In this document: one piece after another, positions 52,819-62,702 of the stretch
How positions within the stretch are numbered: the stretch's first letter is position 1
Layout: each line of letters starts with the position of its first letter
From: Chlorophyllum brunneum
Taxonomy: Eukaryota; Basidiomycota; Agaricomycetes; Agaricales; Agaricaceae
Length of the DNA: 64,000 nt
Direction of reading: 5' to 3'
Assembly (NCBI GenBank): GCA_963576785.1
Contig: OY756151.1
Location: 1,426,001 to 1,490,000 of the forward strand
The notes under the pieces: generated by a model
The model's input: the letters and a program-made list of their open reading frames with translations, nothing else
Told to the model about the DNA's origin: nothing
The model's database searches: none
Program-made: the position numbers and the translations under genes

Positions 52819-53294
52819 GATGTTTAAATTCTACGCCAAACCTTGTTTTTTTTTTCAAAATGTGTTCTTTCTTCTCTCATCTTACATTTGTCCATCTTGT
52901 ACAATATCATGAATTTGTTCGACGCAATTCTTCCTTCGACTCGGAGCTAGCAAAGTTCGGATCACGACGCGTCAGCAATGACGTCACCTAACCCTCACAC
53001 ACAAGCCGGCGTGCGATGTATGCAAAATATCTTGTGAATGGAGATGTGCATGCCTAACCAGATGAAAAAAAATCGTAATTAAAAAAAAGAAAAGCGAAGA
53101 AAAAGCAAAACAGATATTACGAATAATCGACCCCAAAAAAAATGAAAGAAATGTCTAGAAAAGAACCGACGACCAAGTGAAAAAAAGGGGGTCGACAAAG
53201 TGTATGTATTATATATATATAACATAATGTCTGTTCAAAATAGAAATATAACGCACATCTCTACTTTGAAGTCTATTTAAAGGGGAAACGCAAA
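52819..53294. other. Convergent 3' region between gene C and TOM70
   Basis: No gene seen. A/T-rich, with T and A runs near 52841-52860 and 53069-53110 and a short TA tract near 53210, as expected where two transcripts end. Confidence 0.5.
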
Positions 53295-55421
53295 TCAAGC
53301 CATAGCTCTCGCGATTTGACTAAGCTGTTCCGCCATTTCAGGATATCCCTTCAAGAATTCAAGTTGAGCTTTCGATGCCTACAAAAGCCAAAAAAAAAAA
53401 AAAAAAAGTCAGTTATTGCTACAACCAAGATGAACCAGATGAAACGCACATATTGATAAGTCAACGCATTAGCCAACTCAGGTTCACTCCTCGCCAACTC
53501 AGCCTGTCTCTCAAACATCTCCACAGCCTTCTCAATCCTACTCTGCTGCAAATTCAATTGTGCAAGTGTAGCAACCGCAGCTTCACATTCCGGATCAATT
53601 CTCAAAGCTTCATTACAACATCTCTCAGCGGCAGCGATATCTTGTTTCCATTGATACATTGCAAGACCTTTGTTGACGAGCGAAAGAACATTAGGTGGTT
53701 GTGGTGATCGGGAATTTTCAAGTTCGATGGCTTTATCGAATTTCTCGATGGCGTCTTCGAATCTACTTTGGTCAAGAAGTAGTTCGCCGCTAGACGGTGG
53801 TGGTTAGTAAAGGTTGGGTGAGTGAATTGAGAGGACGTACTAGTAATTGTGGGGTTCACTGCGGTTGGGGAAAGTCTTGATCGTTCGTCGGAATGTGGCC
53901 ATGCTGTTCGCAATTTTGCCAGACTTGTATTGTGCAACCGCAAGTTGGATGTGGCTGAACACGAACATATCGTCAAGTTCCGAGGATTTCGTGTAGTTTT
54001 CGGCGGCATCGCCGTATTCGTTCATAATAAATAGCACTGCAAGTATCGTTAGCGCCGTATCAGTGAGAAAGCCCAAGTACATACCTTGGCCACGGTGATA
54101 ATAGATATCAGGATCGTTGGGGTTAAATTTGATAGCCTCTTCGAAACAATGGAACGCCTTCTGAGGATCACCTTGTTCCATATGTACACTAGCAATCTTG
54201 ACGAGAGATTGTGTAAACTCGGGAACAAGCTTGAGGCTCTCCTCGAGGTCGACTTTGGCACCATCAACATCTCCCATCAGGAACTTGAACGTTCCTCGGA
54301 GGTTGAGTGCCTCCGCTTTGCCCTCCGTCGTTGAGATACCCTGCTCAGTGGCCTCGTTGATGAGCGTGACGGCATGAGGGTAATCCGACGCTCTGAGCGC
54401 TTGGAGTGCAAGCAACAGCGTCTCATCACCCTGTGATGGGTTTTCGGGGAGAGCGGGTAGGGGCCGTTCACGAAACGCGGCAAAGTAGGCAGAGATGAAG
54501 GTATGTGAGGGAAGACGAGGTTCCCGACCTTGAATGATTTCAGCAGCCTTCTGGGTCGAGAGTTTCTTAAGGACGCGTTCCACGGCAGCTGCTGTGGACT
54601 GGTTTTGGAATTTGTCGAGAATAGTGGCGGCGGTGAAATCTTGAAGTGGTCAATAAGCGCTTGGACGTGAAATAGAATGAGGCGACATACCACGTAGAGC
54701 AGCCTGGTAATCACCAAGACCTTCGTACGCGACACCGCGTCGGTTGAGCGCCTTCACATAGCTTTTGTCCAGTCGTAGGGCTTCATTACAGTCTGCTATG
54801 ACCTTGTCATGTTGGGGTGGTGACATGTTGACGTAGCATGCTGCGCGGTTGCTGTAGAACGTCGGCTCAGGTTTTGGCGATATCTGGATGGCTTTCGTGT
54901 AATAATCTGCAGCCTGAGAGAAATTCGAAGACTTGTAGGCAGTGTTGCCTTTTTGTTTAAATGTAGCCGCAATTTCCATCCGTTCCTATATATATGAATC
55001 AGCCGATGTCAACTACCGAACGCAGGATCCACACTGACCTGTTCAGACTTTGCCACGATCTCCTCTGCGGTTAGTTTCTCAACATCTACTACCGTATGTG
55101 CGTTAGCTCGGACAACATACGGAACCCGGAAACAATTAACTCACCCTCCGCGTCTTGCACTGTCGTCTTCCGCTCCTCTAGAATTGGGCCCTGGCCGTCT
55201 CTTGCAGCAGCCTTCTTCTTCTTGCCCTTCTTCTTGTCCTTCTTGTCGCCCTTTTCGAGGTCCCCCCTTACCGTTCGCTGCCGAGACGTCGAGGCATAGT
55301 AAGCAACGCCCCCAGCAGCTACGACGGCTGCCGCAGTGGCAATGAGAATAGCGCGTTTGTTGTCGACGACAAAGGTCTGTGCGCGTTCGAGGAAGGACGG
55401 GGCGGAGGCGGCGTCGGGCAT
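53295..55421 (-). CDS. TOM70: Mitochondrial import receptor TOM70
   Basis: Outer-membrane receptor that takes chaperone-bound preproteins, notably metabolite carriers, and passes them to the TOM channel. Seven exons: 55421..55145, 55088..55039, 54985..54691, 54639..54085, 54036..53841, 53789..53450, 53378..53295; 598 aa, typical for the family. An N-terminal membrane anchor (AILIATAAAVVAAGGVAYYA) is followed by a Lys-rich linker. Next is the chaperone-clamp TPR region (FKQKGNTAYKSSNFSQAADYYTKA, FYSNRAACYVNM, ALNRRGVAYEGLGDYQAALR). The C-terminal substrate-binding TPRs include DPDIYYHRGQVLFIMNEYGDA. The last intron holds 18 T on the coding strand. Divergent from the orphan gene at 55697, 275 bp apart. 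Confidence 0.95.
53390..53407 (+). repeat. A18 homopolymer in last intron of TOM70
   Basis: Eighteen consecutive A on the plus strand. On the coding strand this is an oligo-T tract just upstream of the acceptor ...ttttgtag, so it probably serves as the polypyrimidine tract. Confidence 0.85.
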
Positions 55422-55696
55422 GGTGGACGTGTGATGTTGGAAATTTCAATTTTCGGTTTCGTCTTACTCTCGTGGGAATCCTGGCGTAATCCCCTTTTTC
55501 GGTCATGTTTTTTCCTATGTTTTATTCTCTTTCGACGCCGTGCTGGATGCTGCTTGCTTGCAAAGTTTGGACTACGGGCTAGTTTTCAATTCTGGGCAGA
55601 TATGAAATGTCAGCCAACAGTGTCGGGGATATATAACCCGACCTCTCTCGAATTGCACGATACTCTGCGCTACCTCCTACGACTGCTCTTCCAAGT

Positions 55697-57058
55697 ATGG
55701 GTATCTCACAGAACGTGTTGATATGTGGAGCATACTTTATCTATCTTTTCACCGTTCTCTGGATGCTTACAAAGGAGGTCCTCGGATACCCCGTAGATTG
55801 GTCTCATAACCCGCCTTTGGCTCCTGCACAACTAAAATACGTGGAGAATAACATGAAGCACACTCAGAAACCGGTTATTAGACGCGTTATCCTCGACAAG
55901 GGTGAAGACCTGGAGGCGAACATTGCTCCTCCTGACTTGGCTGGTACTGGACTGGACTTGAACACGACAGACGACCGGACAAAGGACAAGACAACGGACC
56001 CTGATGCAACTTTCGTCGAGGTAGTTGAAGATAACAAGGACGTTGAACAAGAAGAATTTTCCAAGGACCATGTTTTGCCTCTCTATCACGCTCAACCCCA
56101 GCCGCTTTCTCCTGTTTCCGTGCCTGTGCTGCAACCTGACGAACCAATCACGGACTCGGCGCCATCCAGACCAACAACTAGTCCTGAGCCATACGATCAA
56201 GTCAGCCTCACAATCACAAATCTTGACCTTTACATCGCCTCCAAACACTTGGAACATACCCTCCAGGAACACCAAGAAACGACTACTACCCACCGATTAA
56301 CATTCGTCAAAGGTCTCCAATACACTGAAAATAACAGTACGCATCATCCTCTTCCCATTTTCCAAAAAGCTCACACTTCACAACTAGATTTTAAATTCCC
56401 AAATATCCTTTCATCACTTCGCGTAAGATCCAAACGTCTATCCAAGAAAGTCCCAAAAACACCTATCATCGATTCAATTCTTGCCAACACCTTAATCAAT
56501 CCCTCAAATCAAATTATCACCCCGACTACTAGGACCGCTAATACCACCCTCGATACAACTTCACCTAATACACCATCAACCCCTTGTTCACCTCGTCCTC
56601 CACTATCACCATTCCCAATAACATCTACATCATCTAATTCTTCTTACTCTTCATCTTACACCACCACCGACATTGACTCTCTACAAACACCCGTAGATGA
56701 AGATATTCCCATTCATCTCATCAGCATGCCAAGCTGGCGTCAAGACCCGAGTCGAGCGAAATTCGTATTCGGATCCCTCGCTCGCAGCAGCGCCAATACC
56801 CCTGATGTCATTTCATCACCAGGCGCTATAGTTATAGTTGAAAGTCCTAGTGAGAGTGGGTTCGGGGTCGAGTTTGAGAGTATGATTCTTTCTATGGGCT
56901 TGACCCCATCCCTAATTTCGAAGAATGTTGGTGATGGAGATGTTGAAGGAAAGAAGGTTGGAATGGAGTTAGATGGGGAGATGACGACTGCGAAGAGTCG
57001 TGAATCGGTTATGAGTGATGTTTTATCTTGGGTTGAAAGTTCTTCTTCTATTGCCTGA
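55697..57058 (+). CDS. Orphan Ser/Thr/Pro-rich protein with N-terminal membrane segment
   Basis: Single open frame of 453 aa. Residues ~6-30 (NVLICGAYFIYLFTVLWML) form one hydrophobic segment, either a signal anchor or an uncleaved signal. The rest is low-complexity: acidic to about residue 130, then rich in Thr/Ser/Pro/Asn with runs such as SSNSSYSSSYTTTDIDS. A more ordered piece (KFVFGSLARSSANTPDVIS) comes near the C-terminus. I recognise no family. The start codon at 55697 is the first in frame; introns cannot be ruled out in the repetitive middle. Divergent from TOM70. Confidence 0.6.
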   Translation: MGISQNVLICGAYFIYLFTVLWMLTKEVLGYPVDWSHNPPLAPAQLKYVENNMKHTQKPVIRRVILDKGEDLEANIAPPDLAGTGLDLNTTDDRTKDKTTDPDATFVEVVEDNKDVEQEEFSKDHVLPLYHAQPQPLSPVSVPVLQPDEPITDSAPSRPTTSPEPYDQVSLTITNLDLYIASKHLEHTLQEHQETTTTHRLTFVKGLQYTENNSTHHPLPIFQKAHTSQLDFKFPNILSSLRVRSKRLSKKVPKTPIIDSILANTLINPSNQIITPTTRTANTTLDTTSPNTPSTPCSPRPPLSPFPITSTSSNSSYSSSYTTTDIDSLQTPVDEDIPIHLISMPSWRQDPSRAKFVFGSLARSSANTPDVISSPGAIVIVESPSESGFGVEFESMILSMGLTPSLISKNVGDGDVEGKKVGMELDGEMTTAKSRESVMSDVLSWVESSSSIA

Positions 57059-57447
57059 CGCTTTGGTTTGTTTTTTCTCGTGTTTCGTTTGGATTATACC
57101 CGGGTCTATATCCTATTATTCGACATCTGTTCACTGCGTTCCTTGACCACGTACCGGCATCGGGTCGTATTATCGCGCTCTCATAAATCGATGGGTGACA
57201 CCCCTACCGGTTTATCATGACAAGGATCGCTGCCCATCCTGCTCAGGAAGCTCTTAAGGAGAATACATACCTGGAATAAACCAGGCATCTGAGCCAATCC
57301 GCGTCGAGATGTTCTGACGGTGATGTCGGTTAGGCACGAACCCCAAATGAAGTGTCCTGGGAACTGAAATATAACTCATCCAAACCATCCATGATGCTAG
57401 GTTACTCCTCTCGGTGTAACTCACTCCAGCCAAAGGGGCAATCTCTT
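57059..57447. other. Convergent 3' region
   Basis: Between the 3' ends of the orphan gene (plus) and the F-box gene (minus). No gene seen. Confidence 0.5.
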
Positions 57448-59214
57448 TTATTCGTTAAGCCACCGTGGCGTCTTGGAGCGTACTTTAATCCCCAACTGAA
57501 GCCCCAATTGAACAAGTTTCTTTAACCCTGCTCGTACCTCAGGTAACCACTCCACCTCAACAAAGTCAAGATAAATCTCAACCAGTATCCGAGGATAAAG
57601 TGAACACCAACGGCTCAACACCTGTAACAACATCCTCCCAATCCATTGATTATCCCTCTCCAATCCACTTTCAGACGAAAAACAACCCAATATTGAAATC
57701 TTTCGCAGAATGATGGTGTGATTACCAGAGAATAAAGTTAAAACGCGGGAAATGGTGAGATCGTCACATCGTTTTAGAGTTATATGTTTGAGAGAACGTC
57801 TCCCAACAAACATCGATTTGAGGACTCCAAAATCGCAGTTTCTCGCTCCGGAAAGCTCGCAATTCTCGATTCCCGATGGGAGTTCTGCTAAGAACGGAAG
57901 AACAATAGTTTGATCCACTTCAAAGGATAGTTGTTCCCATCGTAAATGAACGAGACCAGGTAATCGAAGGCGGGAGAGAAATGAATGACAAGGATGTAGG
58001 AAATACGTCCATTTGAAAAACTTCATATATGGACATATAATTGGGGAAATTAACCAGAAATGATGATAGGCGTTGTTGTTGAGTGTAGTAATATCTGGTT
58101 CGGAGTAATCGAACTCTGCTATATATCTGCAGTGTTTCAAAAACTGGAAACAGCAACTTGGGTGTACACGGCGTAATTTGAGAATTGTGATCGCAGACCA
58201 ACAGAAGTTGATTGGAGTGACGCTTCCATGTAATGTGAGTCTCCGTAACGAAGGGGAATATAAATTAGAAGAACCGATGGATTCAACCCAAGGCTTAATG
58301 AATTCATCGTCGATCCGAAGATTCCAATTTGGAGGCGGGAATTGCCTAGGAAATTCGCTGGTGATTGCAAGATCCTCGAGTTCGGAATAGATATATGATG
58401 ATGACGGTAATTGATTGATGATCCAATCAAAAGGGGGATGCTCCAACCGAAGTGAACGAATCCTCTCGATATTTTCCTTCTTAAAAAATAGAGATGTAAT
58501 TGGTTCCGACAGCCATCGTTTATTAGCGGTTTCCTGAGCATCCCATATGAGTTCTAGGTGGACAGGTAATTCTCTGGAATTTTCAAGATAGAGACTGAGC
58601 AATCTGGTTTGCGATGTCATGTGGCGTTTGGTGAGTTTGATACATGCGATAGTCCATATTCGACAGCTCGAACGTGATGCTTTACGCCATTGCGACGAGA
58701 CAGATCCCAGGATGATTGGAGTATGAATGAACTTCCGTTTAGGTGATAGTCGGCGTATATGAATGTTGGGGGGAACTGGACAGGTATATTCGAGTATGAG
58801 CTCTAGAATTCCATTAGGTATATTCCTCGTCGCCGACATCAGAGCGTTCAGTCGAGATAAGAGAACAGCTTCTTGACGACGGTAGTCTCTTGCAGGTAGA
58901 CGTTCGTCCAATCTGAGAAGCCGCTGCTCCACTCTGAGAATAGCTTGCCAGTCTCGTGTTGAGTAGAAGGATTCGCTCGAGCTGTCGAATAGGTGTTCTA
59001 AACTGGAACTCCTGAAGATGCTACTTGAAGAAAACGTATGTCTTGTAACGGAATCGGGGTAGTGGCTGAGACGAGAGCTGGCTGACGTTTGAGTCCCGTG
59101 TGTGTGGAGATCTTGGCTTGGTGTGGGAGATTTGGTGAAGACTTGGGGTGGAATAACAGCTCTACGCCATGACGGTGGAAGCTTTTGGGAAGTACTTCGG
59201 CCAGTATCCGTCAT
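57448..59214 (-). CDS. F-box protein, agaric type
   Basis: Single exon, 588 aa. After a Ser-rich leader comes a helix (RVEQRLLRLDERLPARDYRRQ...LLSRLNALMS). The F-box follows at about 130-195: IPNGILELILEYTC, then PIILGSVSSQWRKASRSSCRIWTIACI. This layout is typical of the large F-box family in mushrooms. The remaining 380 residues hold irregular leucine-rich strand/turn units (LRRLTLHGSVTPINFCWSAI, LVHLRWEQLSFEV, ENCELSGARN, LKHITLKRCDDLTIS), presumably the substrate-binding side. By family it should join SKP1 and CUL1 in an SCF ubiquitin ligase; the target is unknown. Confidence 0.85.
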   Translation of the reverse strand: MTDTGRSTSQKLPPSWRRAVIPPQVFTKSPTPSQDLHTHGTQTSASSRLSHYPDSVTRHTFSSSSIFRSSSLEHLFDSSSESFYSTRDWQAILRVEQRLLRLDERLPARDYRRQEAVLLSRLNALMSATRNIPNGILELILEYTCPVPPNIHIRRLSPKRKFIHTPIILGSVSSQWRKASRSSCRIWTIACIKLTKRHMTSQTRLLSLYLENSRELPVHLELIWDAQETANKRWLSEPITSLFFKKENIERIRSLRLEHPPFDWIINQLPSSSYIYSELEDLAITSEFPRQFPPPNWNLRIDDEFIKPWVESIGSSNLYSPSLRRLTLHGSVTPINFCWSAITILKLRRVHPSCCFQFLKHCRYIAEFDYSEPDITTLNNNAYHHFWLISPIICPYMKFFKWTYFLHPCHSFLSRLRLPGLVHLRWEQLSFEVDQTIVLPFLAELPSGIENCELSGARNCDFGVLKSMFVGRRSLKHITLKRCDDLTISRVLTLFSGNHTIILRKISILGCFSSESGLERDNQWIGRMLLQVLSRWCSLYPRILVEIYLDFVEVEWLPEVRAGLKKLVQLGLQLGIKVRSKTPRWLNE

Positions 59215-59713
59215 GTTGAGGGAAGATGGAGGTATCGGAGGGGACTCGGAAGGGGTATTACTACAATGATTTTTCCCTTGTGCCTGCTGTGCGACCTAAT
59301 GAGTAATGAATCCGCCACCGACAGGAAGTTAATTATGTCAGTGTACGACTCACGAATTCATCACCCTATTTTCTTCGTAGTGGCGCTCTTCGGATCGTCT
59401 CTGGTTTCGATCACCTCTGTAATGGGTGAACAAGTTGTGTCTTGTGAAGATTTGCGCCCAACATTCTTACCACAAGTCCTTGTAGTTAAATTGACTAACA
59501 CAACCATCAATCAAATTACCTTATGTGATCATTTGTTTCTATTGTCATGATTAGCCTCTATTCTATTCTTATTCTGGTGTTGTTTGCACAGCACATCATC
59601 ATCGCCCAAGAAAACACTGCCACGGTACTGGTCGTGACAAGCAGGTACCTTACACCTACTTCGGTGAAGGCTGAGCACATTTAATGCATGAGGGGTTGCT
59701 GCGCAACCAACCA
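59215..59713. other. Intergenic region
   Basis: Upstream of the F-box gene and downstream of HUS1, both minus. A plus-strand open frame runs through part of it but shows no domain. No gene called. Confidence 0.4.
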
Positions 59714-60860
59714 TCAATCCCCGTCAATGATGGCAGGTATATAGAATGTGAGTACGCCTCCTACGTCGGCAGCATCACCGATATAGACATAGAGGATGAG
59801 GCAGTGGTTTTGACAGACACCTGAGTTGATCACAATTAGTCTGTAGTGGAATAGCCAGAAAGAGAATGCACGAACAGGCTACAGTCGTCGTGGAAATGAC
59901 GTGACTGTTGAGGAATTTGAGAAAACTCCGGATAGACACATGGACAGCAAAGAGTTTGTCGGGGTCGACTTCCTCCTCTCTTTCCTCAGTCTGTTCATTT
60001 TCGCTGACTACGATGTATTATCAGAGGATTAGAAAGAAATAGAAAGTGGTCTGATACATACGCTTCGGATTCATTAAATTCTTCCACTCGGTCTGTACGC
60101 GAGTAGTCTCTGTGCTGATCGAAAGCTGTAGTTTTCCCGCATTGCTAGCCCGAAGAGCGAGAGTATCAGACATTGGGCGAAGTCGTTCCACGATTGTTCG
60201 GAGTTTCTGAAGCGGCGGAAGGAGGATGTGCAACTACTGGAACATAAGGACAAGGACGTTGAACAGCGCAAGCGACTCACATCGGGTTCAGGACATAGCG
60301 GTTCTGCGAGTTTCGCGACTTCGTGAGGTTTCATAACGTCTACGAGCACGTCATGGGAGACTTTGACGCGTCGTCCTACACTGGTCGTCCCAATAATTTC
60401 GAATTTCAGCACTGCGCGGTCGTTCTTCTTAGCCAGCTTCATGACAATCTCCTCCGCTTGGTACGCCGTGGGCGACGTGGAGGAAGCGGAAGCGGATCTT
60501 AAAGCCGCAAGAAGGGCCTCAGAGGATATGGCCATAGTTATTTCATTGTCGGCGTTGGACTGTATTCGATAGTCAGTGAAGATAGATTCGACTTTGATTT
60601 GCCTGAAAAGCTGTGTCAGTTGTTAAATGTATATATCCTAAGTCAGATTACACACGACCAGACTTGAGTGCCACCTTCATTGGCTTCATGGTTGCAAATA
60701 ATTTGCATATTTTCTGGGGTAAACTTAATGATGAAGCGCTTTTGGAGTTTCTCCACAGACTGCGTGATCTCTGAGAAGGGTTACAAAAATCAATGAAGGA
60801 AAAACAGGGTTGCTAACTGTAGAACACGGAGACCGCCTCTATCGTCGTTCGGAACCGCAT
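59714..60860 (-). CDS. HUS1: Checkpoint clamp subunit HUS1
   Basis: Subunit of the 9-1-1 ring (Rad9-Hus1-Rad1), a PCNA-like clamp loaded at damaged DNA to activate the ATR pathway. Six exons: 60860..60818, 60770..60656, 60602..60281, 60233..60062, 60007..59876, 59820..59714; 296 aa. Landmarks: MRFRTTIEAVSVFYKITQSV at the start, KRFIIKFTPENMQIICNHEA, QIKVESIFTDYRIQS, MAISSEALLAALRSA, then HILLPPLQKLRTIVERLRPM and LKFLNSHVISTTTVACVCQN near the end. These match HUS1 across eukaryotes in order and spacing. Only 133 bp separate its start from that of the Maf gene on the other strand. Confidence 0.95.
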
Positions 60861-60993
60861 TTCGATACTTTACAACCTCAGTTAGAACGCTGAAGTGGTC
60901 AAGCCATGGTACTTGGTATGAGGTGAATGCGTCAGTCACGTAACTGTCACTCTTGGTAATCAATCACACGGCACTAGGATTCACTCCTCCATC
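60861..60993. promoter_or_regulatory. 133-bp bidirectional promoter, HUS1 / Maf
   Basis: The two divergent start codons are 133 bp apart and no gene lies between. Both promoters and both leaders must fit in or overlap this space. No specific box recognised. Confidence 0.6.
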
Positions 60994-62058
60994 ATGTCCA
61001 AACATATTCTCCCCCATGCACTTCAAGTTCCAGCTATCAAAAAACTTCAGGGGAAACGCATAGTTCTCGCCTCAAATAGTCCCAGAAGGAAGGAAATTCT
61101 GCGAACTTTCGTCCGTAAATCTACTGTTCTGGAACCGAATTGTAATTCAATCCTGCGCGGTTGTGCGAAGTGAATTTAGGGTTTAGCACCTGACATCGTT
61201 CCTTCCACTTTCGAAGAAAACCTCCCGTTAAGCTCTTTTGAGGATATCCACGAATATCCAGTGGCTACTGCCTCGCACAAAGCCGTTGAGGTCTATGAAC
61301 GCCTCGTCGTGAGCACTGTTCTCATTTGGCAGTGAATAACCTGTAAACAAGTACCTAGCGAGAGGACCCCAATGATCCACCTGATCTCGTTATTGGAGGT
61401 GAGTTTTAGTGACTAAAGAAGTGCAAATCCCAGGCTAATCGCACAATAGCTGACACCATTGTGTTAACACATGCGTTACCATTCACATCCCAAATTTCAT
61501 ACGCCGACCTCCCCCAAATCAATCAAGAACTTCTGGAAAAACCTACAGATAAAGCGGATAACCTCAGAATGCTAATGGATCTAAATGGCGGTGTTTGTGA
61601 AGTGGTCACTGGTGTCAGCGTTGGTCAGCATATTCAATTATTCTCCATTCCAGTATCGCATCCTGACATCCTAGCGATTTATCCAGTTTACCCCGTGATA
61701 TACTCCCCCGGTTATGTTATGAAGTACGTATTAATTGAGCTGCGCATCCTTTCATGATAACAACGTTTTTAGGTCAATTGATGAGCGTTCGCTAGTCTAT
61801 TTCGCTGACAACCCTAGGCACATCGTCCAAGCGTACGTTGAGAGCGGGGAGGGAATCGATCGCGCTGGAGGGTTTGCTATACAGGTAACCCTTGTCCTCT
61901 TCTTCTGTATATTTTACTCATGTGAGCAGGGCCTTGGAGGAATCCTGGTACGGAAGATCGAAGGAGATTTCAATAACGTAGTTGGATTTCCCGCAGCATC
62001 GTTCTTCAAACTGTTGGATATGTTGGTAGATGAGGACCCCGACTTCTTGGATATCTAA
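60994..62058 (+). CDS. Maf-type nucleotide pyrophosphatase
   Basis: House-cleaning enzyme that hydrolyses non-canonical nucleoside triphosphates to monophosphate and pyrophosphate. Seven exons: 60994..61110, 61180..61308, 61359..61398, 61450..61623, 61675..61723, 61773..61884, 61930..62058; 249 aa. Signatures: RIVLASNSPRRKEILR (substrate loop), DLVIGADTIV (catalytic Asp), EKPTDKADNLRMLMDLNG, a variant of the usual P-x-x-x-x-A-xxML-xxLxG block, and YVESGEGIDRAGGFAIQGLG followed by GDFNNVVGFPAASFF. All are in family order. Eukaryotic relatives are ASMTL and yeast/fission-yeast Maf-like proteins. Shares a short divergent promoter with HUS1. Confidence 0.92.
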
Positions 62059-62702
62059 GCTCTTTATATCACCGCCTGGATGGCAATAGAATTAATCCAG
62101 AATAGCTCCCTGCGTGCGCCTGCTGCTGTTTGAGATAGTGAGGTACAGTTTACCTACTCGATCCTGTGGTTTATTCTCTCGGTGTTTACCCTTTCCTAGG
62201 AAGCACAAATCTGCGGGATGATATCGCAACTGTTTCTTCGCAATCAAATCGCAGAAGTGCTTGAGTTATACACTTGGTCCCAGATACCAACGACCCTGAT
62301 TACAAAGGAACAACGACGGAGAACACTGGCGTAGCTCGACCGCGGCTTTTCCCATCTCCATTGCATCGTCCCTGGTGCGAGATGTCCAGTGGCGGGTGAA
62401 GGTTACGAATTTCATTCAGTTTACTCTCCGCCCAATAATTTAGCATGGGCGTTGATTAGGAAAACTCAGAACAACACTACGTCAACTCGAGGGTCCGCTT
62501 GCAAATCCGGACCCTAATCCGAAATCTCGGTTCAAGCTGTACTTCGCCAATGGCTTGGTTTCTGGATACGACATGTTATCTAAGGTCCCTGGGGTACGGC
62601 GTACGTACAGAACGTGGGTCTGTGAGAGTCTTCCAACTCTTTTTCAGCATGTTACCACCACTACTCCTTGGTTGCTGACCATTGACTTTTCTTCCTTTCA
62701 AC
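62059..62702. other. Intergenic region
   Basis: Between the Maf gene and the third DUF6533 gene, both plus. No gene supported. Confidence 0.45.

Noticed and set aside
55431..55721. 96-codon open frame upstream of the orphan gene
   Set aside because: It overlaps the promoter region between TOM70 and the orphan gene, has no domain, and its composition looks like non-coding pyrimidine-rich sequence.
59185..59550. 121-codon plus-strand frame upstream of the F-box gene
   Set aside because: It overlaps the start of the F-box gene on the other strand and shows no recognisable feature apart from a short hydrophobic stretch.
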